Assembly (NCBI RefSeq): GCF_963583255.1
Contig: NC_084809.1
Coordinates: forward strand, 9,526,215 to 9,590,214
DNA from: Pyrus communis
Taxonomy: Eukaryota > Streptophyta > Magnoliopsida > Rosales > Rosaceae
Reading direction: 5' to 3'
Length of the DNA: 64,000 nt
Positions 1 through 10,084 of this stretch are shown one piece after another. The stretch's first letter is position 1. Each line of letters opens with the position of its first letter. The position numbers and the translations under genes are program-made. The notes beneath the pieces were generated by a model, which made no database searches, was not told where the DNA came from, and saw only the letters and a program-made list of their open reading frames with translations.

Positions 1-1
1 T

Positions 2-1546
2 TCACATGATCCTTATGCACCGGCTGATAGAGCGCGCGCAATTGGTGTGGATTTGGTCTCTTTTGAGCAGGCACTTGGCACTGCAGATTTCATATCACTG
101 CACATGCCTCTCACCCCTACTACATCAAAGGTGTTCAACGATAAAACATTCGCAATGATGAAGAAGGGAGTCCGAATCATTAATGTTGCCCGAGGCGGAG
201 TCATTGATGAAGATGCACTAGTGAGAGCTCTTGACAGTGGAATTGTTGCTCAGGTATGATTCTCTAATTTATGTCAAAGTTGACAGTGTTGAAGATACAA
301 TTGTAAATAGCATGTTTTCAAGGAAGAAAGTGATTTCTGCACACCTATTTTTTTCTTCTTCGCTCTTCTGTAGAGGGAGAAACATCATTTGTATATTCCA
401 TCACCCACATTTTCTCCATTTTTTTCTGCTGACTTTAGTATTGTTTTGATCTATGCTAACATACAGTTACGTTTGTTACATTGTTTCGTAACAGGCTGCA
501 CTTGATGTGTTCGAAGAGGAGCCTCCATCCAAAGATAGTAAGCTCGTGCAACATGAGAATCTAACAGTCACACCTCATCTAGGAGCTAGCACAAAGGAAG
601 CTCAGGCACGTTTAATTTCTCCGATACTGATCAAACTTTTCGAAAGATATATCTTACATCCTTTAACTCATCAAAAAAGCACAAAACATAATATTTTCAG
701 GAAGGTGTTGCCATTGAAATAGCAGAAGCTGTTGTTGGAGCATTGAGAGGTGAACTTTCTGCAACCGCTGTCAACGCTCCCATGGTCTCTCCTGAGGTAT
801 GTTGCTTGATTAGTAGAAGAGGAATAGGCAACATTCGTGGAAGATTAACTAAGCTCGCAAAATTTTCATGTTCTCAGGTTCTGGCTGAGTTGTCTCCATA
901 TGTTGTGCTAACCGAGAAGCTGGGAAAGTTGGCTGTACAATTAGTAGCAGGAGGAAGTGGGATTAAATCTGTGAGGGTGGTTTACCAATCAGCTCGCCAC
1001 CCCGATGACTTGGATACCAGACTTCTCAGGGCCATGATCACCAAAGGCATCATCGAACCGATATCTGCCTCATTTATCAATCTAGTCAATGCAGATTTCA
1101 TTGCGAAGGATAAAGGTCTGCACATAAGCGAGGAAAGGGTAGCTGTCGACGCATCTCCAGAGTGCCCTATCGCTTCAATCCAAGTACACATTTCCAAAGT
1201 GGAGTCCAAATTCGCAAGTTGTGTTTCCGAAAATGGAAACATAAGCATTGAGGGGAAAGTGAAATATGGCAAGCCCCATCTGACATTGTTAGGAACGTTT
1301 GGCGTGGATGTGAGCCTCGAGGGAAATCTCATTCTGTGCCGGCAGGTGGATCATCCAGGCATGATTGGACAGGTGGGGAACATACTTGGGACCGAGAATG
1401 TGAATGTGAACTTTATGAGTGTGGGAAGAACTGTCCAGAAGAAGGCCATAATGGCGATTGGAGTGGATGAGGAACCGAAAGAGGAGTTGCTCAATAAGAT
1501 CGGGAAGGTACCTGATATCGAAGAGTTTGTGTTCCTTAAGCTATAG
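2..1546 (+). CDS. PGDH: D-3-phosphoglycerate dehydrogenase, plastid (3' part; 5' end outside window)
   Basis: Catalyses the first committed step of the plastid phosphorylated serine pathway, oxidising 3-phosphoglycerate to 3-phosphohydroxypyruvate with NAD+. The visible exons are 2-253, 495-605, 701-796 and 878-1546, all phase 0, giving 375 C-terminal residues. They open with [17 protein letters not shown], just after the Rossmann glycine loop. The active-site stretch [12 protein letters not shown] and the catalytic-histidine motif PHLGAST are both present. The allosteric/intervening domain follows, then a C-terminal ACT domain ([18 protein letters not shown]) that in this family binds regulators such as serine. 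The protein ends FLKL, as plant PGDH proteins do. The intron after residue Gln at 603-605 has a GC donor instead of GT, and no in-frame GT alternative exists nearby. Only the N-terminal transit peptide and start of the catalytic domain are missing. Which paralogue it is cannot be told. Confidence 0.95.
606..700 (+). other. GC-AG intron of PGDH
   Basis: The exon ends in GAAGCTCAG and the intron begins GCACGT and ends TTTTCAG. Splicing here restores the conserved [12 protein letters not shown] junction of PGDH. The first GT inside the intron would shift the frame. GC donors are a known minor class still spliced by the major spliceosome. Confidence 0.85.
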
Positions 1547-1980
1547 TAAAAACCTAATGAGAAGGCTTCTGGTGCAGGCAAAAAAAAAAAAATCACAGTT
1601 GGTTTAAGTAATGTTCTTCTTCTTCTTCAGCAGTAAACAAAGAGGCCGGCCAGCTCTGCGTGTCCCTGGTTGCGCCATGAATTTAGTCTAGATGGTAATG
1701 TATTTCGCGCCAACATGATAAGCCAGAAGCCGGTGGTATTAGGATTGATGTTTTAGTTAGTTTTGGTAGTTCTTTATCCGCATTCTGCGATTCTTATCGA
1801 TGTTGTTGTTGTTGTTGTTCGATTATTGTCAGTGCTGGTGTAGTAATAGTTGTAATTCTTCTGCTAGTGTGTGGACTTATTTGTAAGGTAATTCTGTTGA
1901 AGTTTTCCAATTTTCTTTTGGTAAATGCAGACATTAATGCTAGAAGTTTTTCAGTAATAAGCACCAGCAGAATTCTTTTA

Positions 1981-2288
1981 GGTACCGTTTGGTACGTCGG
2001 AACAGAGTGGGATAAGGCGTTCCGTTCCACATTTGGTACGTCTAAAACGGGTGGAATGAGCTGTTCCACGGGACGAGTTTTGGGTGAATTTTCGTTCTAC
2101 CTCATCCCCCTGGAACGACTCGTTCCACATCCGTGGAACACAAAATTATAACCTATCCGTCGCCTTCTTCTTCCTCCTTGTTTCCATCCAAGGGCATTTT
2201 TGCTCCCGCTCCGTTCCGTTCCATCCTGTTCCGTTCCGTTCCGTCCCATTCCGTTCCATCATGTCCCGTCTGCATACCAAACGATACC
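1981..2288. mobile_element. MITE, PIF/Harbinger-like, with TTA target duplication
   Basis: The ends are imperfect inverted repeats: GGTACCGTTTGGTACG on the left and the reverse complement of GCATACCAAACGATACC on the right. A TTA trinucleotide flanks both sides, which fits Harbinger/Tourist insertion. The interior is rich in GTTCC/GGAAC repeats and has no coding capacity. Class assignment rests on the TSD and size. Confidence 0.6.
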
Positions 2289-2848
2289 TTATGCTTGGTA
2301 TTCATTGGGTAATGTCTTGGGAGGCAAGCAAGCTATATGCTGAATTAGGTTGGGTTTCCAAGCTTTGGTAGAGGCAAAATCTTGACGAATTGGTGTTACT
2401 ACAATATATATTTATACCTTGCTAAATTTCCTTCTTGGTATTATGTTTCAACTTTCAAATCTCACCAACTAAAAGTTGGTAGAGGTCGATCGTGCATAAC
2501 ATGATGACCTGTCTTAATGATGTGGTTGTTAACATGACGATTATCTTGCATTGAATATTTATATTATTATACTCCAACCATGACGAATGAGCTGTTGAGA
2601 AGTTTTTTTAGTGCGGAACACTCAAAGTCCAAGACAAATCAATGTTGTTTATATTGTAATACGTAGATTTAGAAGGTGTATTCAATTTGTTGAGCGATTT
2701 TAAATCTTTTTACAAATTCAAGGATATTCAATCAAGATTTTAAATGATTATTTGAAAATTTTGGTGTATTAAATCATGATTTTAAATGAGCTTATTGCAG
2801 TCTAGGGGTATTAGATTAGAAACTGATTTAAAGGGTTTAAAAAGTGAG

Positions 2849-3015
2849 GTCACTCAATAATAAGGTCTAGTAGTATTATTCTTCACTTGGAAGTGAGATG
2901 TCTTAGGCTCGATTCTCCCCAAAGGTGAATTTGAATTTGAATCACATTATTGCGAGCCTATTGTGAGGCTAAGCCTAATCATCCCTTTAGTGTAGATAAT
3001 ATCGTTGATTAAAAA
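2849..3015 (+). mobile_element. tRNA-derived SINE, copy 1
   Basis: A 10-bp direct repeat AAAAAGTGAG flanks the element (2839-2848 and 3016-3025). The body has a B-box-like GGCTCGATTCTCC and ends in a short A tail. A second copy of the same family lies at about 45829-45993 and shares the 3' block containing GTGTAGATAATATC. It appears to have inserted into an older AT-rich repeat. Confidence 0.75.
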
Positions 3016-3478
3016 AAAAAGTGAGAAAATTCGAGAGATTTCATAATATTTTTAACCATTTTTAAATCTCACCTCCCTCCTTTAAGGGTATTCACTCAAA
3101 ATTTTATGTTAAATCTTTAAAAATCAATTAAAACCCATAACATTTTCATTAAAATTTCTCGAATTCTATTAAAATCTATAGATTTATAAATCGGTGTGAT
3201 AAATATCACAAAAACTCTCCGACGGAAGAAGAAATAAAATAAACTCAAAAATACCGAAAATGTTATAAACCACACGATCTTGCTTTGGCACGTGTCATCA
3301 CGCGATTGAATTATTGGGTAAGTGAATCAGAGGGTCCGCATCCTGTAGAGTTGCAGTTTTGTATAACCCTATTCGGCAAATTCCCGATCGCTCGCGGCAA
3401 AATCCCATTCCAAACACTCAACTTTTACCAACGAAAAATCTCAACTCTCTCTCCCTTCCCTCCCTCTCTTTCTCTCTC

Positions 3479-3487
3479 TAGGGTTTT
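3479..3487 (+). promoter_or_regulatory. Telo-box-like element next to CT-rich leader of the RRM gene
   Basis: TAGGGTTTT, the reverse of the plant telo-box AAACCCTA, lies 15 bp before the ATG at 3503. It directly follows a pyrimidine-rich tract at about 3445-3478. Such boxes are common in leaders of plant housekeeping and translation-related genes; the function here is inferred. Confidence 0.45.
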
Positions 3488-3502
3488 GCGTACAAATCGG
3501 AT

Positions 3503-6436
3503 ATGGCCGGCGCTGGGATCCACCCGTACCACCAGCAATGGCAGCCCGCAGCCGCCGCTCCTCCGCCTCCCCCTACGGCTGTCGGCTCTATAGCTCCTCC
3601 TCCTCCTCACCACCTCGTCGACAACCCGAACCGACCCCTTACCGATGAGGTTCGCACCATATTCATCACTGGTCTTCCTGAGGATGTGAAGGAGAGAGAG
3701 ATACAGAACCTCCTGAGATGGTTGCCAGGATACGAGGCCTCGCAGGTCAACAACAAAGGCGAGAAGCCTATGAGTTTCGCGCTCTTTTCCACTGCTCATC
3801 AAGCCATTGCTGCCAAAGACGCCCTTCAGGTTAGCTTTGAATAATTTCTTACGGTTGAATTTTGATTTTGATGTTTATGTTGAAATTTTGAGTTTTTGTT
3901 CGATTTTGGGGTTTAGGGTATGATTTTCGATTCGGAGTCGAAGGCTGTGCTGCACACGGAGATGGCAAAGAAGAATCTTTTTGTTAAAAGAGGTGAGGAT
4001 GGTGATTAATTTGTTACTTTTTGAGTTGAATTGGAGAGTTTTATTGTTTTCGGTATTTTGTTAGGGATCTAGTTCATAGAGTTTTATCTACGTTGAGTAG
4101 TTATCAATGTATTGGGTTTAAAGTTCAATTTTGTTAGTGGAATAGGGGAGAATTTCCTGTTTCCGGTAATGGGCAAGTGTCGGTTCTATTACTTATGTTT
4201 ATCATTACCGCATTATGTTGGTTCGAATCGTAATAACAATGGTTTTTGGTTAGCTTAGAGAGTTTGGTTGAATATTTTGTGACTATCTAATTTGAGTTGG
4301 AAACTATAGGAATTGTAGGCGATACAAGCCCTTATGATCAGAGTAAACGTTTGCGAACTGGTGGTGACTACTCACAGGCTGGCTATAGCAGTCCATCTCC
4401 TTTTCATCCTCCTCCTCCACCTGTTTGGGGGCCACACGGGTAATCAAACATTGCTCATCTAATTTCGAAATAAAATTTAGTTGTTTCTGCTGCTCAATAG
4501 AGCATATGTTTTCCTTTCCTGATATTTCACATTTTCTCATGTGAATGTTGCTCGTGTGGCCCAGGTATCTGGCTCCACCACCTCCTACGTATGATCCATA
4601 TGGTGGTTATCCTGTTCCTCCAGTACAAATGCATCCTCCTCCTCCTGTACCAGCACCGAGTAGCTATGTACCTGTTCTGGTAATCCACTATGCTTTGTGT
4701 GTGTAAAATGTTGGGTAAAGAGTTTGTGTTTGCTAATTTATGAGTTTGCATGAACCTCACAAATTTCCTTTTTTTTTTTTTTACTTTGGATTGGGGTGTG
4801 TGTGGGGAGTTGAGATATTGATATTTATCAAGAGATATAGTTTGTCTAGCCATCACTTAGTCAAACAACCACTGTACCCCTTCTTCTCTTGTTATATAAA
4901 TGAATGTATATTATATCGAAGAAGAAAAAAACTGAAGTGCAGCCTTAAAATGATATTTAAACTAACTAAGCAGATTAGCTATTCATTTTTACTTGTTCAA
5001 CTCACAGTTCAAATATTTATTTTCTTCCCTTTATGTAGCTTATTTTGTTTGTGTATTCCCCACTTTCTTTCTTCCTGTTTGCTGTGCTTTTGTTGTTTCG
5101 TAGTGGCCAATTTTTTCATAACTGTTGGCTGTCCATGATGTAGGAAGCCGATAAATATAATTTGTTCTTCTTTATGATGGTTCTTGTTTCCTGCAGAACA
5201 CTAAAGATAACCCACCGTGCAATACCTTATTTATTGGAAATCTGGGAGAGACAATTAATGAGGAAGAACTGAGGGGCCTTTTCAGCTCGTATGAATGTCT
5301 CATCCCTTATCTTAGGATGTGTTTCATTTCTTTGTTTCATAAGAAAGGTGTCAAGCTAAATATAAATTTTTGGTAATGCAGACAACCTGGATTTAAGCAA
5401 ATGAAGATCTTAAGACAAGAAAGGCATACTGTTTGTTTCATTGAGTTTGAAGTAAGTAATATTTAGCAATTAAACGCTGTTCATTGACGCTTTCATATTG
5501 GGATAAATATTCTGAGTGCCTGCCCTTTTCTATATTTACTAAACAGATTTTCTGTATAATCCATGCAGGATGTGAACAGTGCCACCAATGTGCACCACGC
5601 TTTGCAAGGTGCTGTTATCCCCAGTTCTGGTTCTGTAGGCATGAGAATACAATATCCTTTTGGAATTTTCTTATGGCTGATATTTTGTTTGTTGTTTATG
5701 CAACTTAATATTAATTGGACTGCAAGTATAAATAAGCATATGTCAAAATTTGTGCTCTCATGTACCTGGTTGCTGGACTGTTTTACATGTATGACCGTGA
5801 CTAGTTTCTACTTTCTCAAGTCACCTGTAACATTCATGTTTCCAAAACTCTGTTTTCTAGGATGGATTTTTGTTTTGTGGGTTATATGATCCAATGCTGA
5901 GTCAGATCGATCAGGTTCTTGCCCTATTTTTTAATCTAGGTTTCCAGATGTATAGTATGTCAATGCTCTACATAATCATGAAAGTTGTCTTAACTTAGTA
6001 TACGGAGTTTAGCAAATCCTATTTAGTGACGTGCAAAAGTCATCTGTTGATGTGCCTTTTCTGTGTGCGTCAGTGTGACTGATTAATGTTACATGAATAA
6101 AAGGTTTGAATACCCTTTTATGCTTGGTATATCATAGTGATACCAAAGTTTAGATTACCAAATGGCATTTGCAGCAAGATTTTTATCTTACAGAATAATT
6201 TTAGTTCCAATATTCCTTAAAATAACTTCTATATATATATATATATATCCACCTCACCACAGATATATATGTTACTCATGACTTGTCTATGTTCCTTTTG
6301 TGATTGACAGTATATGTTTTTTCCTTGACTTATAAATACATATTCAAAGAACCCATTTGGGAAAAGGAAAGATGGAAACCACCCTGGTGCTGTCCCTGCT
6401 GCCAATGGAGCTCCACCGGCCATGACATACCAGTAG
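3503..6436 (+). CDS. Two-RRM RNA-binding protein
   Basis: A probable nuclear or cytoplasmic RNA-binding protein of 329 aa, resembling the Arabidopsis At2g42240 type as I remember it. The exons are 3503-3829, 3917-3992, 4310-4439, 4565-4679, 5197-5288, 5382-5451, 5569-5651 and 6340-6436, and the frame closes at TAG 6434-6436. The N-terminus is Pro/Ala-rich. RRM1 covers about residues 49-135 (RNP2-like IFITGL, then MSFALF). A Pro/Tyr/Gly-rich linker follows, with PPP runs. RRM2 covers about 222-300 (LFIGNL; VCFIEFE). A basic tail NPFGKRKDGNHPG closes the protein. The last intron does not fit GT-AG rules but fits a U12 AT-AC intron exactly (separate entry). The ATG follows a CT-rich leader. RNA targets are unknown. 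Confidence 0.9.
5652..6339 (+). other. U12-type AT-AC intron in the RRM gene
   Basis: The intron begins ATATCCTTTT, the U12 5' splice-site consensus. It has TTCCTTGACT at 6321-6330, a near-perfect U12 branch site, 11 nt before an AC 3' end. Removing 5652-6339 joins ATGAGAATACA to ATATTCAAAG and restores MRIQYSKNPFGKRKDG, which agrees with the family C-terminus as I remember it. No GT donor near the exon end gives a sensible frame. An AT microsatellite (about 6231-6248) lies inside the intron. Confidence 0.9.
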
Positions 6437-6617
6437 CTTGAAGGGGATGTACTCTGTTCCTTATGCTAGAGACAATCACAACCACATGATAGGATGCATC
6501 TTGCAGCTGTTGCATGCATCCATTTCATAGTCACGTCATCAGCATTAGCATCTCCCCTCATGTGAATGAATGCACTTAGTGGCATCATGAACATACCATT
6601 TGGCCATGTTATAACGT

Positions 6618-6763
6618 ACTTGTGACATGCATTTTCAGCAGTATGTGTTAATGCCTGGATATTAGGGGCTCAAATTGTTATCATCTTATAGCCTATTTGT
6701 GACATGCATATTTCAGCAGTATGTGTTAATGCAATGTTAGGGGCAAAAATATTGTTATCATCT
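6618..6763 (+). repeat. Tandem duplication downstream of the RRM gene
   Basis: Two copies (about 6618-6687 and 6696-6763) share TTGTGACATGCA, TTTCAGCAGTATGTGTTAATGC and TTGTTATCATCT with small indels. They lie about 180 bp after the stop codon, probably in or just past the 3' UTR. Confidence 0.7.
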
Positions 6764-7924
6764 GTAGGGTGGTGGGTCGTGCATTGGTCTACAGATTAAA
6801 TTGTTGTATGTCGAAATTAGGAATGCCCACCCATATAGACATCTTGCTAGCTTACATTATTTTTTAACATAGGTTTGAGCGGTTAACTTATCTCAACCAA
6901 TCATCTGAAGGTGGTCCTCAGTTCTATTTGATGGCATAACTTCCATTCCGTTGTGGATACTTAGGAAAACACACCATTAATTATCATGTTTTTCGTTTCC
7001 ATCACGTTTGTCATTTCCATCCCCACGACATACTAATAACTTAGACTAGTCATGGATCATCGTTTAAGCGAGGAGCTAGACATGCAGTTTTACCATTCAA
7101 GATGTTCGAAGCATGACTTTTCAGAAAGATGTTGGGTATTATATACATGCTGTGTGGTTTATATACAGGATATTCCAATACCAAATGACAATGCACTATT
7201 CATTTGAGGAGGTCTGGTGTATTCGGCTGCTCGTTTGTTTCAGGTAATATTACTTCACTAGGCAATCATCAAGCAATTTTCGTGTACTTCTGGCCTCGAG
7301 ATTAGTAGGTATCTTGATGTTTATCGGTGAGAGGAAACACATTTTTTCCATAACTAGTTTGAAGCAAATATGATGGAACTATGCGTTGGTCCTTGCGTGC
7401 CATTGATTACTTGTAAGCGAACTGAATTCATAGGTTGTGAAGATTTACTGGAAAGTGAAGAAAAATAGAAAGTGGGCAGTTTGCAATTCTTGCTTCACTT
7501 TATGCATGCCCTACTTGACCTTATTGGGTGCTCTTGATTTTGATCATACCCACTGATTTTCTATATGTGCTTTCGCAACTAGAATGGATTGACCCATAGC
7601 ATGGACCGATATCCATAACCGTCGGATCGTTGGCTAAAAATCTGGAGACTAAAGATGTGATGGTTCATGGGTCTTGGTCCATGTTTCCGATATTTTTTTA
7701 CTCCGACCATATTTGTCAAATGGGATGAGAAAAGCTAAGGCGACTCACTGACTTTTTATGTACTTTTTGTCATTTTATATTTTTGGTTTTATAATATCGG
7801 TACGATAATTAACGTTAAATTGTGAAGTGACAGATAATATATCATTAGGAATAAAACTAATTGAGAGGTGTTTTTTTTTTTTTTTCCACAATAGTTTACC
7901 ATGTATTTATTTTATTCCCGCCCA

Positions 7925-8155
7925 CAATTTCGGAGGTGGATTGTTTGCCCTTTCATTTCCATACTCTCCTCATGCCTTCTTGTGATGTGTGGTTACGGTT
8001 AAGCCACGTTAATATTTTGTATTAATTTTTTATAGAAATAATAAAACAAAAAGTAACAAGAATATAAACTGTTGACGTGGTTTAATTGTGACCACATAAA
8101 CAGGAGAGCATGAGAAGAGTATGGAAATGGAAGGGCAGACAATCCATCTCCCACA
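7925..8155. repeat. Foldback MITE with about 100-bp arms
   Basis: The left arm includes GGTGGATTGTTTGCCCTTTC and TTTCCATACTCTCCTCATGC. The right arm carries their reverse complements (GCATGAGAAGAGTATGGAAA; GGGCAGACAATCCATC). The arms also share the complementary words CCACGTTAATA and GTTGACGTGG around a short AT-rich loop. No ORF and no clear target duplication were found. Confidence 0.65.
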
Positions 8156-8640
8156 ATTTCATTGTCAAAACCCTGAATTTACCCGCGCACCAAGTATTAC
8201 GCTCAATTATATTTTTTACAAGTAAAATACTATGTTTATTTTGCGGAAGGTCAGAAGTCACAATTGATGGTAGTTAAGTAAGTAGGGCCTCCCTCCCTTA
8301 AAATAGTTGGAGGAATCCTTTTCTCGTCCCCCGTATTGACGTGGTCGTGTGCAGTCAGCTCCACTTTTGGACGAGACATACGCAAATCCATGCCTTGTTT
8401 TCACATTGCGTAATGTCATTGTAATGCTGAAGCATCTGCCTTTTTATTGACAGTTTAACAACCAAAAACAATAAATAATTGATGCTTTAGGGTAGTTGAG
8501 GAGTGGTTAAATATGGCATATACAATACAATAATAATCCACAGACAATTTATATAATACGAATATATTGCAATCGTGGTATTTTTATGTTAATTATATAA
8601 TCTTTTATGTGTATATTGACAATTAAATTAACGCGTGCGC

Positions 8641-8877
8641 ATAAACAATTATCAGTTTTCGTTTGCTTACCTCCAAAGCATGCGAATCTCATGTTCATGT
8701 TTATCTTGTAACAAATGGGGTTGGGGATTGAGAAATATGGTTGGTATTTTTTTATTTTTTTTAATTATTATTACTTAAGAGAACTTAGGAATGCTTCCGA
8801 TAAACAATTATCAGTTCACAAACTTGTTCATTTGTTTGCTTACCTCCAAAGCATGCGAATCTCATGTCCATGTTTAT
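8641..8877 (+). repeat. Direct repeat pair, about 65-75 bp units 160 bp apart
   Basis: Both units start with ATAAACAATTATCAGTT and continue with GTTTGCTTACCTCCAAAG, CATGCGAATCTCATG and CATGTTTAT. The second carries a short insertion. This is probably a local duplication. Confidence 0.65.
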
Positions 8878-9206
8878 TTCATTAAAGTTCATAATTATTA
8901 CATTAATTTAAGAAATGGAAGTTTTAAATTTGAGGCGCATGAGAGAAAACTTAACATCCTATTGAGAAATCAAACGCTCAAAAATATGGAGAAATGTCAA
9001 TTCTCATTTTTGACAATATATAATGTACCATAAGCCCCACTTTTTTATTAATAAAATCAAAACGCGAACATTTTTATATATTTTTTTCAATAATATATAG
9101 TAGGTAAGAAAATGAACAGTTCAAATAAATAAAAAAATGTATTAATTATAAAATTTAAATATAACTGCTAAAACACATGTAATATTAAATTCATACATTG
9201 GGAAAA

Positions 9207-9398
9207 GGATCCTCGTATGGATTTAGGGGATTCTGTAATCGTGTTCGTTCATCATATATCGTGCGATCAGTTTTTGCTAGGTACTATTTATATTTAATTT
9301 TAAATTTAAATTTTAAAATTTAAATTTATTTCTGACTACACGATGTACTATGAATAGAAACGATTATGAGATCTCTTGGATTTCTAGAAAAAGGATCC
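9207..9398. repeat. Foldback MITE bounded by GGATCC
   Basis: The left end GGATCCT...GGATTT...TAATCG pairs with the right end CGATTATGAG...GGATTTCTAG...GGATCC. The arms also share CGTGCGATCAG versus CTGACTACACG. The centre is a palindromic ATTTTAAATTTAAA stretch. No coding capacity. Confidence 0.55.
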
Positions 9399-9689
9399 AA
9401 TACGTTGTGGTCAAAAGGTGAAACGACCCTGCAGGCAAGCACCCACCTGCCCTGATTTCATCACACAATTTCACTAGAAAGTACTCATCTTTATGCTTTG
9501 TTCAATGTTCACACACAAAAAACAAATTTTAGTTTTTATTATTTTAGTTGTCAAATAACACACACAAAACACACAGGAAAAGAGTATTGTTTCTTGGTTC
9601 CGTTAGGTTATAAAAGTACGATTATAGTCCACACAAGTCTCCAAAATGTGGCTCCAACCAGAAGACCGCGTATAAACACTCCATATTCT

Positions 9690-9695
9690 TTGACC
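9690..9695 (+). promoter_or_regulatory. W-box-type TTGACC upstream of the receptor kinase
   Basis: TTGACC lies about 390 bp before the ATG of the PEPR-like gene. A second copy on the other strand (GGTCAA) lies at about 9410, and a TATAAA at about 9671. W-boxes bind WRKY factors and would suit a defence receptor. These are short motifs and may be chance. Confidence 0.3.
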
Positions 9696-9761
9696 AAATA
9701 AAAAAAAAAAACACTCCATATTCTACTCAATTCTACGCTATTTAACAGCCTCAACCGCCAT

Positions 9762-9913
9762 GCCAAAAACCCCAACACAATCCTCTCTCTCTCTCAAACA
9801 TTTTTCCACTCAGTTTCCAACTCAATTCAATATACATGCTGCTGGGTTTTACTGTGAGCTCAAATCAGCATGCTTACCACTAAAGCTCAAATCTTTACCA
9901 AAATCCCAACATC

Positions 9914-9960
<47 letters not shown>

Positions 9961-10042
9961 CTGTTCCACTCGGTTTCCAACTCACTCAAATGCAAAGGAA
10001 AGCTGAATCTACATGCAGTAGCTAAAGCTCATATCTTTACCA
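9762..10042 (+). repeat. Tandem duplication with long CT microsatellite in the kinase leader
   Basis: Copy A (about 9762-9899) and copy B (about 9900-10042) both run CCCAACA, a CT tract, CTCAAAC, CCACTC, GTTTCCAACTCA, then TAAAGCTCA and ATCTTTACC. In copy B the CT tract has grown to about 40 bp (9916-9957). The pair ends about 40 bp before the ATG at 10085, so it forms the 5' UTR or core promoter. Confidence 0.75.
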
Positions 10043-10084
10043 AATAATTTTCATTTTTCTTTTCATCTCATTAGACACCAAAGC

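Larger units (their letters stand above)
1547..3502. other. Intergenic stretch between PGDH and the RRM gene
   Basis: Begins with the PGDH 3' UTR, which carries an A run near 1580 and a short GTT repeat near 1800-1820. It then holds a Harbinger-like MITE (1981-2288) and a SINE (2849-3015). The SINE sits in older AT-rich sequence with recurring ATTTTAAAT words (about 2660-3230) that looks like an eroded MITE. The last 150 bp are the promoter and pyrimidine-rich leader of the RRM gene. No other gene was seen. Confidence 0.6.
6764..9400. other. AT-rich intergenic region with two foldback repeats
   Basis: No gene is seen. It contains an inverted-repeat MITE at 7925-8155 and a direct repeat pair (8641-8704 and 8800-8877, sharing TTTGCTTACCTCCAAAGCATG). 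A second foldback element lies at 9207-9398. The rest is unannotated AT-rich sequence. Confidence 0.5.

Noticed and set aside
4740..5138. 132-aa plus-strand frame in the RRM gene
   Set aside because: It lies wholly in intron 4, is hydrophobic because of T-rich sequence, and has no family match.
5652..5708. RRM gene exon continuing past 5651 as an open frame
   Set aside because: It gives a hydrophobic tail unlike the family, whereas the U12 splice restores the expected C-terminus.
9760..10047. 95-aa frame upstream of the receptor kinase
   Set aside because: It is produced by the CT microsatellite (Leu-Ser repeats) within the duplicated leader.
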